This document shows positions 51,001-61,990 of a stretch of 64,000 nucleotides of DNA, in pieces. The position numbers and the translations under genes are program-made. Under the pieces are notes generated by a model that was given only the letters and a program-made list of their open reading frames with translations, was not told the DNA's origin and made no database searches. The DNA is taken from contig NC_060112.1 in the NCBI RefSeq assembly GCF_021155765.1, forward strand, positions 6,386,001 through 6,450,000. Reading direction: 5' to 3'. How positions within the stretch are numbered: position 1 is the stretch's first letter; each line of letters opens with the position of its first letter. Origin of the DNA: Diprion similis. Lineage: Eukaryota; Arthropoda; Insecta; Hymenoptera; Diprionidae.

Positions 51001-54000
51001 GCGCGTCGTGATTCTTGTTGTTTTGATTTTCCCGGTGATACCGCTGTGCAATAAATATCCGGAAACGCGATCACCCCGCGAAATTCAAACCTTCGTACGC
51101 CGATCACGTTGTTCCGGAAATCTGAACGTCTCGCCGGAAGCGTCTTGGGACCGCCGCCAGCCGGACAGCAATGATGACCTTCCAACCCTCCTCGGTTGTA
51201 TCGTCGCGTCAGCTTTTCACCGTCAGCGGATTTCCCCGAAAAAATAACCCTCCACCCTTCAGGTGCGCATACTAAAACATCCCTTCTCGCCGTTTTTCGT
51301 CCGCTGACCTGCACTCACCAGGTAAATGTAGATCACGGGCCAGGAGAGGAACCACCAGGTCCACGAGTAGTCATCGAACTTGTAGTAGACGCTGCAGGGA
51401 CCCCCATTGCTGATGTAACAGGCGAGGCAGGCGCTGAAGGTGCTCGTCAAGAGAAGGCTGATCGTCCCGATTATTATCTCGTGACGCTCCAGCTCCGGCG
51501 TTATCCACTTCTGCGGCTGGCACTTCCATTCCTCTGCCTTGTCCCGTTGGCGGACGTAGAAGTACCACTGGCAGACAGTGACATAGGCAACATTCTCATT
51601 AGTCTATTACAGGTTACATTTTTGTATTTTGTAACTTAGGCGAAAGAAGATGGAAATTAAATTTTGTGATTCGCAATTGAGGCGCGGAATACAATGCAAA
51701 TCACGTTTTGCACTTTGTAACTGATATGAAATTAGAACACGCGTCATGTTTCGCATTTCGGGATCGAGGCGAAATAAAATACAAATTACATTTTGTATTT
51801 TGCAGCCTGGGTGAAATGAAAAAAAAAAAAACAAACACAAATTAGAATTTGTATTTTGTAATTGAGACGAGATAAAATACATTTTATAATTGAGATCAAC
51901 TATAACACGAATTACCTACATTTTGCATTCTACTTTCATTTTTTTTTGTAATTGCGGTAAAATGAAATACAAACTAAGATTGTGTTTTGTAATTACAGGG
52001 TCGAATACGAATATATGAAACATAGAAGTAGAATAATTATTACATTTGTTTATTTTTAAAATATGTAATTTTTATAACTCAGAATATAATTCATCACAAA
52101 TTGTAACTAAACAGAGATCAATACTGCCACTGAAGGCGTTTCGAAGTCGCATTATACGGAATTTCGCAGCGTTTCAAGGACACTAAAAAGAGAAAAGATA
52201 CTCACGTGGAGAAAACCGCCAATGGCGAAGTACATCGTGTAGGACACGGAGCACGCTGCGACCCAATACCAAGACAAATTTTGCAGGTAGAAATTCTCCA
52301 GCGATATTTTGGCCCAGTCAACCGACGTCGACGTTTCGTCGTCGCCGCTTGTTCCGTTTTTTTCCACCGTTCCATAGCCGAGGTGCTTCGCAAAATGCAC
52401 CACAACTAACAGCCATTCACCTAAATGCATTTCAAAGTCGAAAATACTATACATACATAATAATAAAATAATTGCAGTCTGAATTTGTTAGCGAAACTCT
52501 GTTGCATCAGAATGTTGCTATGTGATTTATGCGCAAGTCCTACGGGACTAGAAAAAAAAAAAAAAAAAAACTAGGCGCATGCGAATAGTGATCGAATCGA
52601 ATAATTCAAATTTATTTAACATCGACAGAACTGTATAAACTTTCTATAGTACAAGAAATTTTTCTTAGAGATCATTTCTGTGCATTGAAATATATGTATT
52701 ATATATAGCGGAATTTAGAACCAATTAAGGTTTGCTGAATCATATAATTGTTTTTAATTTCATGCGAATTTCTTTTCGTGATTTAAAAAAAGTGGATAAA
52801 CGAAAAAGGCGTAAAATTCTTATTCAAAGAGAAACATATTTCTCTTGCAATTTGTTTATAAAGAGATATTCACGAAATTCAATGATAAGTCCCGTTACTT
52901 TTAAGGAATTGGGTCAAGCTGATGGTAAAAAAAATTAACAAACTAACTAATTCTGTTCAAGATGGCTTGCAGTTGGAAATTTTCGTATACATACACACAT
53001 AATACACCCCAGTGGATTTGAATTGTTTATAAAAATGTTTCTAATTTTACCAGGAATTTGATTTTAATGGTAGAAATAATGAACAATATTCTGCCAATTT
53101 CTTCATATATTCAAAAATAGCTATGGATAAAAATGAAAACTTGTGCAATTTCATGAAACCCGACAATTTCAATTAGTTATTTATTTATTTTCATTTTCTT
53201 CTTCTATGAAACTGTAACAACCAAAACTTGACCCTGAATGAAGTGGTCAAGAATTTGTAAAACTGCGTCTAGTTCAATCACTGATAAAACAATTACGCGC
53301 ATTCTTTATAATATATTAGTCGTATTATGGCTGGTTATAATCAATGATTGATTCTCGTGACAATTACATCAGATTTCCCAGAGGTTCGAAAAAAATTTCA
53401 GGTGGACTTTGACTTCTCAGAACTGAAGTTTGTCTTATCTCCTGTAGTATTTCGTGTTTCGCAATCACTATCAGCCGCCTTGAATAATTTTCGCGTTTCG
53501 CCACCTGCAGACCAACGATTGAAAGAAAATCAACTTTGCTCATTACGCATAAAACGCTTTGTTCGTTGCACCAATGCGTTATCACTGCTACAGGTGCAAT
53601 CACGTTAACGATTAAAAATGCAGCTGCAGTCAAGGAATTATAAAAATCATCGAATAGTATTACGCCAAACGCGCTATTAGCCAGAGATTAATTAGCTGCT
53701 GGCCATCAAGCCAAGTTAAGCCGACGACGTTTCGATAAGCTAGAAATTTTTATCGAAAACCAGAGTCTATAAGGTGCGATCTGCTATGTTCGTCTAATTC
53801 AACCGACTTGTTTCGTACATCGCTGATAAAAACTTAATTCGCTACAGTTACTCGAAAATTCAAGTAAAATAAGTACAAGTATAGAATAACGATTTAAATC
53901 TTTCTTCCATTAGAAAATTCTGCTACAAGTAACTATTAAACTATCAATACTTAATGCGAAAATAATTAAGTTCACAGGCCGCAGAGAGTGATCATAACTA

Positions 54001-57000
54001 TAGAAATTTCTCTCGGTGTGTATTAAACATTTAAATGCTTTGTATTTGTATATAGGTACGTATATTATACAGCTATGCACAGAAATTTAAGGGGCGTCGT
54101 GCTGTTATTTATACCGCCCCCGAGGGTTAGCGGCAGCTTCAAAAACACCTCGTATATATCGGGTATAAAACGAGTATTCGATTTTCTTCGTGGAAAGTTT
54201 TCATTCCTAAATGCTTGAAAGGCACTCGCCGCGCGCCTCTGAGCCACCGGGTTTTATGCACCCACGCCGAAATCCTGAACCGAGCGTACAGACGGATACA
54301 GAAGTTCGTCGAAAACACGATGAGAAAGAAATATGGGTGTATATATATGTTATACGTATTTCTCAACAGCCCGTCATCCCTTCGCTCAAATGTATAATTT
54401 ATTTTTCATCTCCGTTGTGAATACATTAAACGTCCACTGGACTAACTAAAATTGGAAATTAGAATTTGTATTATCCAAAAAACATTCACTTCGAGTAAAA
54501 TTCTGTTTATAATCCAAACAACGTACATAGATGGATGAAATTATTTCTGCATAATAAAAATAATAATTGATTTGTTGTTGTTTTTTTCTCTTTCTTTCTT
54601 CTTTTTTTCAAGGATACAACTTTGGAAAAAGTAAATTAATGATAAATAATTGAGAGAAAAAAGGTGTAGGTGTAAGAGTAATTGTTCTTTTTTTCCATAT
54701 CGTTGGTTTGGCTCGATATTTTCATTGTTTCATTTTCATTACCTCTGTTTTCTCTACTAATGATATACAGCAATTATGTTACAAGAGATACGAGAGTGCT
54801 TGTGAAACCTGCAATTCAAGCCTCTGGGGGCTTGAGTAAACTTTGGAATAAGAGGTGCAAAAACGGGGGAAGGCTGATGGGAGTAAACAAGAAGTTGTGA
54901 ATCCCACTGTACATAAGTAGGTGTTTCTCCATATAGTATATTGTACATCAACCTGAAGCTCGATTATATAAATATATATATATACGTTTAGACAGGCAGA
55001 CGTTCAGTTCCACACACAAGAGCGCAATAAAAGTTGATACCATCTCAAGTAGAAGATGGAGGAGTAAGAAGAAAAAAAAGCGAAGAAGAAGGTGAAGAAG
55101 AAGAAGAAGAAGAAGAAGAAGATGGAAAGAGAGGAGAGGCACATCGAGTTCGGGGTAAAAGTTTATTTTAAAACCATATTTCTTGCAACTGTGCTGCTGC
55201 TGCTGCTGCTGCTGCCGTTGCTGCAACAGTCGGTAGAAATATGGAAGCGTTTCTTAATCCTGGGGGAGTTTTCATCCCCCGCTTTCTTGCCGAGAACGTC
55301 GAGTGTGAAAGGAGTCGTTCAAATGGAAAATTCAAACGTCTTCGCCGCGCGGTTTTGGCTATAGCTATATATATATATAAATACATGTGTGCGTGTGTGT
55401 GTGTGTATATACACAGTTCGTCATCTTCAAGCCGCGTATTCTCCACTTGGTGCGAAACGTCATGTGAGAAAGAAACAGATCCGCAGCGAATTGAGGACTC
55501 TGTGTTGAAAAATCTGTAATTTTAAGTTATTTTTTCCTTTGTTTCCTTCTACTCTTAAGGAATTCTTATATTGAATTCTAGTTTTCTGAGGATGCCCAAT
55601 CATCCCTCGATTTTTCAAACTCACCACAAAGGTAGAAAAAAAGTAAAAAATATTAACTGAAAGTAACTACATTTTACGAATTAAAACGGACTGAACGAGA
55701 CCTATATATATGCCTAGAATAATGCGGCTGAAATGTATTTTCAAATTAGAAAACGAAAGTCATGCTTATATATTGGACAAAATTTATTCCCCAGTATAGA
55801 TTAAATATGAATTATATACACGGTAGCTCGCGTTGAAATCCCGTGATAAGAATTTATACTCGATGTCAGATTCAGACGGATTAGATTCTTTCACGGATAT
55901 TCTGGGTTATTTTTATCGCTATATATGGATTAAACATAAATTATGTACACGAGTGCAAAGGTGGAAAAATTTCCATTATATAACAATTGTACAAGAATTT
56001 TCCTCGACAGATGCAGACAGATGAAAAATGCAAAATTGTCAATTGTGAAACACGCAATATTAACAATATGATATACAAATATCAGAATAATTTAATTTTC
56101 TGTTATTCCGCAGTTTCCGTTATCTTCATTTTTTTTATAATCGTTTTTCCATTTTTCTAAACACGAAAACTACGTCCGAAAACGTCAGCAAGTCTCAAGA
56201 TGAGGTTGCGAGGCGATGAAATGGAGAAAGAGTCAAGAACGTAGGAAAAAAGAAGAAGAAGAAAAAGAAAAGAAATCAAAGAAAAATGTGCGAATGACGG
56301 AAAAACTTAGATGGGATCTCGTCCCATTCTTGAAGCATACATCCATACTTATGCACATACATACACACACAGATATATTATGTAGGTGTCTATAAAAACT
56401 TGACGGACGGTAAAGTTTGTCGCGTATTTTGAGGAACGCGTATCGCTACGAGAATAAGAAGAAATTATAGGGATGAGGATTGATTTTGCCCAGCGGCGAC
56501 TCTACCGTCGTCACTGGGTGACAATAAACTTCATTCATGAGGCAATTTGACGTTGAATCTACCATTTTTATATATAAAAATTCTCATAATATTCGTATTT
56601 CGTCGATAACCTCAGTGACCTCGTATCAGATCTTCGTTTCGGGTAGTCGTGTCACGTTTTGCGGTGACCCTTGAGATCGGATTGCTTATACGCCCGGTAC
56701 ACACGAACTTGTCTGCAACACAAGACATCTAACAATAAGTAAGCAAATCTGTCTCGACGAGATTTGTACCACGTGCTCGATTTTATGTGTCTGACGTTTT
56801 TTCATATTTTTTTTTTTTCCCTGTTTCTTGCGTGAAAGATATTTGATGCATATGATCGACACAATTCGCGTCTGTTTCAGAATCGCGTTTCTGATCAGTC
56901 GTCTGCAGTCCCTATGAAAACGTTTTACTGTTTACGCAGTTGAAGATAAGGAATAAAAAACAAAGAGTTTCCCTTCTTCAAGCGCCTACGTAATTTATGT

Positions 57001-58574
57001 TTCACCGTTTCTTTTGTACTTACATTCGGTTTCATTGATTCGCGCGCCAATAACAGAGTTTTTCGTGAGCTCTTCATTGATGAGCAATATCGCAATATCG
57101 TCGAAATTAACGGCAAGAGTTCAAATGTTGAATCGAGATACGATTATAAAAACCATTTCTCAATAATTTTAATGCTTTCGTCAATCCAAGTAATCTGCAG
57201 TGTAATTTAGTCTTTTCTCTTTATCCGTAATCCCGATGATGAAGGGCGGACATGAAGGTCGTGAAAATGTTCGATCAATCAAAAAGGCCGTTCGGCGGTG
57301 TTCTCCCACTTAATATCAAGGCGCAAGTAGTGTCACGGGTCGTCTAATCCCTGGGGGTGCAGGATGCGCAGGGTAAAAACCTGTCGTCCTTGTTTGACGT
57401 CGACGCTGTTTAGACCCCAGGAATATATATATATATATACATACATACATACACATTTGGGGGGGGGGGGGGGGGGGGGGGGCGAGTGTAACGTGACGTG
57501 GGGATGAAGAGCAAATTTTTTTCCTCTCCTTGGCCCCTGTTATATTTTATTTTAGTACTTTCATTTTCTCTGACGAGGATGGATCGTCGTCAACCAGGAA
57601 GAAGAATTGAAAAGGAACACGCCGCTGGTTCGAGGATGTTTCCAAAATTCTCGGCTACAAAACACTCATAATTGATCAGTTTTGATGAGAATAAGTCGAT
57701 GTTGCCGTTTCACAAATTTCATGAACTAGAGTGAATTAAATTCAAAACTTATTATGTAGAGTAGCATTCAAAGAAGCTCCCCCCCCCCCCCCCCCCCCAC
57801 CCACACATTTAAAAATACACTCGTTGTCAGTATCATTTTGAAAGTTTTATACATAACTTCAACGTCAAGTTCACACAGTGATTTCATCATACTCATTATA
57901 CTTGTTGTGATGTCTTCGAGAATTTTATCACCATTCTGCTTATAGTCATTAATTTAATTTTTCCTGTCTGAGTGTGCAAAATTCTATTTTGCGTACTTAA
58001 ATCAGTGTGCAAAATAATTCCCTCATTTGGGAACAGAAAATCCAATTTTCCGCCCTCACTAGGAAAAATAGTACGTGCCACACGTGCGTATAGTTTTGCG
58101 CGCTAGTTGCGGAATCTACTACTTCGTTTCCTCACGACGTTACTTGGCCTGATCTTTTTCAACGAAAAATATCGACCCCTTGATTCGATTGAGTTTTCTT
58201 GGAATCTTCTATTAACTATAATAATACTCACCGCGCATCGTTGCGCCGAGAAGAAATATCGCGCAAGTAGCGATCGCGGAACCTACGAAATTCGGCAATC
58301 GGCTCCAGATCTTCTCCATCTGATCGCTGTACTTTTCCATCCAAGTAACTGCCATGGGATCGAAAGTTGCCCGCTTCTTTGTACTCTTCGAATTATTCTC
58401 ATTGCTGTTATTTTTCACCGTCGTCGACATTTTGGCGGATGATGATGATGATGAATTTGAAGGTGCGTCGCTGGCCGGCACCAGCTTCGCCCTTTTCACT
58501 CCGTTCGTCATCGTCCGGCAAGCCTCAATCGACGACTGACTCGAGTCGAAAGATTGCGCGCGGACATGAGCCAT
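48085..58574 (-). CDS. FAXDC2-like: Fatty acid hydroxylase/sterol desaturase family protein (FAXDC2-like), six exons
   Basis: Coding exons in transcript order are 58574-58232, 52420-52206, 51567-51319, 49731-49548, 48544-48372 and 48288-48085. They sum to 1368 nt, giving 455 residues plus a TAG stop, and all phases join. The family consists of di-iron ER membrane enzymes that hydroxylate or desaturate sterol or fatty acyl substrates; vertebrate FAXDC2 is the closest match I recognise, and the substrate here is unknown. The iron-binding histidine motifs are visible: HRTYH at 277-281, HKLHH at 290-294, and HDNHHQYFH at 368-376. Hydrophobic segments lie near 97-113, 165-185, 217-238, 255-269 and 311-326. 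The N-terminal ~80 residues are Ser/Asn-rich and probably disordered. The last four residues, KKLE, fit the KKXX ER-retrieval motif. The start is the first ATG of the open frame; internal methionines (for example residues 22 and 49) remain possible. Donors are GTGAGT except in the last intron (GTTTCA). The family call is secure; exact orthology is inferred. Confidence 0.93.
48820..49265. repeat. Short-period degenerate repeat (TTGAAAC-type) in the hydroxylase gene intron 4
   Basis: The heptamer TTGAAAC and close variants (TTTAAAAC, TTGAGAC, TTGAAAG, ATGAAAC) recur dozens of times at roughly 10-11 or 20-base spacing, for example CGCTTGAAACCGTTTGAAAC near 49099. It fills about half of the intron between exons 4 and 5. 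The period is too degenerate to define one unit by eye. Confidence 0.5.
51610..52015. repeat. Degenerate ~45-60-bp tandem repeat in the hydroxylase gene intron 2
   Basis: Around eight imperfect units approximate ATTTTGTATTTTGTAATTGA followed by GGCGAAATAAAATACAAATTAC. Clear members begin near 51613, 51658, 51706, 51747, 51795, 51842, 51925 and 51980. It lies between exons 2 and 3 of the hydroxylase gene and does not reach either splice site. Confidence 0.65.
55081..55123 (+). repeat. (GAA)n microsatellite in hydroxylase intron 1
   Basis: About thirteen GAA units. A (TGC)n tract follows at 55192-55214. Confidence 0.85.
57459..57482 (+). repeat. 24-base G homopolymer beside (TA)n and (CATA)n
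   Basis: It lies in intron 1 of the hydroxylase gene. On the transcribed RNA it is a C tract. A complementary C-run lies about 300 bases to the right. Confidence 0.85.
57779..57798 (+). repeat. 20-base C homopolymer
   Basis: It lies in intron 1 of the hydroxylase gene, where the pre-mRNA carries G20, and is able to pair with the tract at 57459-57482. Confidence 0.85.
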
Positions 58575-60776
58575 TCTTCAGCTCACTTTTTTCGCGACTT
58601 TTTTTTCCTCCAATCCTTTTATCGTGACTCGACTCTTCGCAATTATTATCGTGGTTTATCAAACTTTGCGCTAAGATCCGCGAATTTCACCACAGCAATT
58701 AAGATTTCGCGATCAGCCATGTCCCTCGATGTATTTCGACTTTGTTTATCTATATATACTGAAGAAGCACGTATACGTGAGTGTGTATAGTTAACGCGTG
58801 TGTGTGTGTGTGTGTGGGTGTGAATTGTGACGTGCGAGTTGGAATGCGCGGCTATACCTGCAACAATTATTGATATAGGTATCTGTGATCGACGGTCCTC
58901 AGCCATATTAATACACATTTACCCAACGATAAGAATTAATATACGCTCATTCTAATGTGTCACGTATACCCGTTTGGAATCAGATAAATCCGATTGAACT
59001 GAACGATGCGGATTATATTACAGATACATCAGTTACACACACAACGTTAATTGACGACCGTTTCTGCGTTATGCGGTACACTCGAATCAACACATATTAA
59101 GTGGTATCACATAATTATGATATATCGGATACAAACAAGGAAAATATATTTACACGGAAAGAAATTTTTAGTTGTACAAGTTACTATACAGCCCTTAAAA
59201 ACTATTTACATTTTTCACCGCAACTGAAAAATCTAGTTATGGGTATAAAATGAAATTTAGTTGTAATTTGGGATTACAGTATGTGTTACTATTTTTGGCA
59301 AATATTGCAATAATTTAAATAGTTATTCTCAGAATATCTTCTGGAACAAATAAAATTATTCTCGGTGTAATTCTATTGCAGCAATGACCTAAGCCCAGAT
59401 ATCTGCGCAAATGCCTTCTTACTCTGCCAGTTGATAAATGTTATTTATATGCACTGTGGAAAAAGGCTCAATTATATATGAACACATAATTCGGTCGATT
59501 GCTGTTATGAGTACGATGTGTTCGATTCGTAAAATCAGAAGAGTTGACGATTCTAATTCTTCGCAGCCAACATACTGCGGAGCATTTATGCACATCAATT
59601 CGTTCTAGATTTGTGTATCCAACGCATTCGCCAAATTGGTTTTACTACTATGCAAGCAAGATTATGTATACACCTCATCGACAAAAAAACCGAACGAAGG
59701 TTGGTGGATCTTACAGCCTGTTTACGTCTTGAGTAAAATATCACGATTTATTTCTAGTCAAATTATAGACTAATTTGGCAATGTTATAATCAATGACGTT
59801 GGTCAGACCTAATGAACATCAACATACGCTAGAACCGTAATTATATTATCCCACAAAAAAAGTTTTCCCAAACTTATCGGATTCGATTATAAACTCTGTA
59901 AATAACACTGTACGGAAAAGGGTAAGGAATTTTAGAATTCCATGTATATTACGTAATCAGTAAACGGCGTATCGTTGTATGAAGAACATTTTAAATACAT
60001 GGAATAATATCGTATGAAAAAGTAGTAAAAAAATTAAAAAGTATTGTCAATTTTTTTCAGTGATTGCCTGTATCACGTATTATTATTATTATCCGTAGAA
60101 ACAAAGCGTTCCCTTCTTTTCATTCATTGTAATACAGCTCTTCCACTAGACAGATAACATTCTGCCTTATCGACGCGTCTCTTACCCTCAGCAGAAAGGG
60201 GTCCACCCTGGTATTTTTCATGTCCCCGATTTAGTAGCACCTTCGACACAGGATAGATTTTGGAAATAATTTTCGAAGCACCTGTACGTTAAATGCATGT
60301 CGTATTTTCTGTGTCGTATTTAGCAACACGAAAGAAGTGGGTAATGCAGAGCGCATTTACCATAATCGTTGAATGACACAAATGCGGATTAGATTTCTGA
60401 CAGATTAATTGGTCACACCTTTGCGTGGCGATTTCGAAAACTGTACGTGAAACAATAAAGTACTTTCGATATGCTGAGCCTTCAGTTATCAAGTTGATTC
60501 TGTTACAAGTAATCAAGTTTGACAGCGCCTTTTGCGCGTCGACTTGAAGCATTTCGGTTCTCAGTGAAACCTGCCATGCCGTCGGCGTTTTTTTGTTACG
60601 CTAATAGGATTGTTTCATTTTTGACACGTGGCAACACTGACTAACGCGAAGCTCGTTAGACCCACTGATCTCTATATACACTTTTGATGAGGTTAAAGTT
60701 TTCCGTCAAATAATTTTCGTCAACAAACGCGATTTAATTACCAGATTCTTGTGAGTCAAGCGAAATATATAAAATA
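58575..60776. promoter_or_regulatory. Divergent intergenic region between the hydroxylase gene and TAF13
   Basis: This 2.2-kb stretch must hold the 5' UTRs and promoters of both genes. It contains a (GT)n tract (58798-58817) and AT-rich unique DNA. No TATA box or initiator could be placed with confidence for either gene. The last 250 bases before TAF13 are less AT-rich (GCCGTCGGCG near 60577) and are the likely TAF13 promoter. Confidence 0.5.
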
Positions 60777-61362
60777 ATGGCTGCGGAGGAAAATTACGAG
60801 CAGGTAAATTGGCAATGATGAAATTGTTTGTTCATAATTGTAGGTTGAGTACGAGCTAAGCGAAATAACCTAACCTAACTTAGAGTAACCTAACTTCTGG
60901 AAACAGTAAGCCTTGATTGGCATTCTTCGTTTGATCAGTTCGAAGATGAGGAGACGGAGATTCCGATCGGCGGAACGCTTCCGGGTGGGAGAAAAAGGTT
61001 ATTTTCGAAGGAGCTGCGCTGCATGATGTACGGGTTTGGCGACGACCAAAATCCATACACTGAAAGCGTTGATTTTTTGGAAGATCTGGTGATCGAATTC
61101 ATCACCGAAATGACCCACAGAGCAATGGAGATTGGACGCACCGGCAGAGTGCAAGTTGAAGACATTGTCTTCCTTGGTGAGTGAGCAGAAATTTTAATTC
61201 GTTTTGCAATATTATATTCGACTTGTCTCACATTGTTTTCCAGTGAGGAAAGACTCTAGAAAATACGCCAGAGTTAAGGATCTCTTGACAATGAATGAGG
61301 AGCTTAAAAAAGCAAGGAAAGCCTTTGACGAAGTGAAATACGCAGGTACTGTCAATCAGTAG
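60777..61362 (+). CDS. TAF13: Transcription initiation factor TFIID subunit 13 (TAF13), three exons
   Basis: Coding exons are 60777-60803, 60939-61176 and 61244-61362, 384 nt in all, giving 127 residues, close to the ~124 of human TAF13. Introns are GT-AG (donors GTAAAT and GTGAGT; acceptors ATCAG and TTCCAG) and only 135 and 67 nt long. The protein has a short acidic N-terminus, then the TAF13 histone fold from about residue 27. Its signature runs KRLFSKELRCMMYGFGDD (28-45), followed by the PYTESVDFLEDLVIEFITEM helix and GRVQVEDIVFL before the second splice. The C-terminal part contains the family's DLLTMNEELKKARKAFDE. TAF13 pairs with TAF11 through histone-fold contacts in TFIID and helps regulate TBP loading on promoters in the nucleus. 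The ATG at 60777 gives MAAEENYEQ and is the first in frame. The gene is head to head with the hydroxylase gene. Confidence 0.96.
60867..60895 (+). repeat. Short CCTAA telomere-type motif cluster in TAF13 intron 1
   Basis: AACCTAACCTAACT followed six bases later by TAACCTAACT. TTAGG/CCTAA is the ancestral insect telomere repeat, and short CCTAACCTAA motifs also occur near arthropod promoters. At two to three units this could be a regulatory motif near the TAF13 promoter or chance. Confidence 0.45.
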
Positions 61363-61968
61363 GAAACCGATTGATTGATATTATCAAGTAGAAACAAAAA
61401 TATCATTGGTAGAGGTGTGTGAATTCATGATTTTTTGATTTTTCTTATCGCACAGTCTGATCCAAGTCTTGTTGCGATGTATGAATAATTGGCTAATCAA
61501 ACACATTCCAAAGTATCTTTTGAAACAAGTTTCCATCCTAGCATAAACTCTGATCAGGCTTGAATCAGACTTGTTAGTTTCGTTTATTGCGTATACAATA
61601 GAGCTATAATTTTTTGTTTGTGAACTGATTGAGCGATGGTTTCTAACAGGAATGGGTGGCATACTGTAAACATTACATCCTCAACATTATTACCGTTTTC
61701 TTGTTTTGTTTTTTTTTTTTTTTTTACTATGCAACTGGCTGGTTTTTGTCTTGTTTAAATGATTGCGCTGTTGGAACAAAATACGGAGCTCGGTGCGTTT
61801 CAAGAATTGATCAGATTGATCTGTTTTTTTTCTTTAATACTAGGTAGCATGTAATTAGTGTTTTGCATCTCATTTTTATTTTTAATAATTGGTTGTTAAA
61901 TATATTGTAAATAAGTATTGCATCATAATTGATTACTTATTGACTTGCATCTTAGAATGTTATACAAA

Positions 61969-61974
61969 AATAAA
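61969..61974 (+). promoter_or_regulatory. Candidate polyadenylation signal for TAF13
   Basis: AATAAA about 607 bases after the TAF13 stop, followed by a GT-rich stretch (AGGTTGCTTGTTG). This is the signal with the best downstream element in this interval, so the 3' UTR probably ends near 61990. Other AT-rich variants nearby cannot be excluded. Confidence 0.45.
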
Positions 61975-61990
61975 CAAGGTTGCTTGTTGA

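Larger units (their letters stand above)
52421..58231 (-). other. Intron 1 of the hydroxylase gene (5.8 kb) and its contents
   Basis: A GT-AG intron, donor GTGAGT and acceptor GCATTTAG. It contains an A-run (52552-52570), (GAA)n at 55081-55123, (TGC)n at 55192-55214, TA and GT tracts near 55362-55415, (TA)n/(CATA)n at 57423-57453, a 24-base G-run at 57459-57482 and a 20-base C-run at 57779-57798. Open frames here are short and low-complexity; none looks like a nested gene. Confidence 0.8.
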
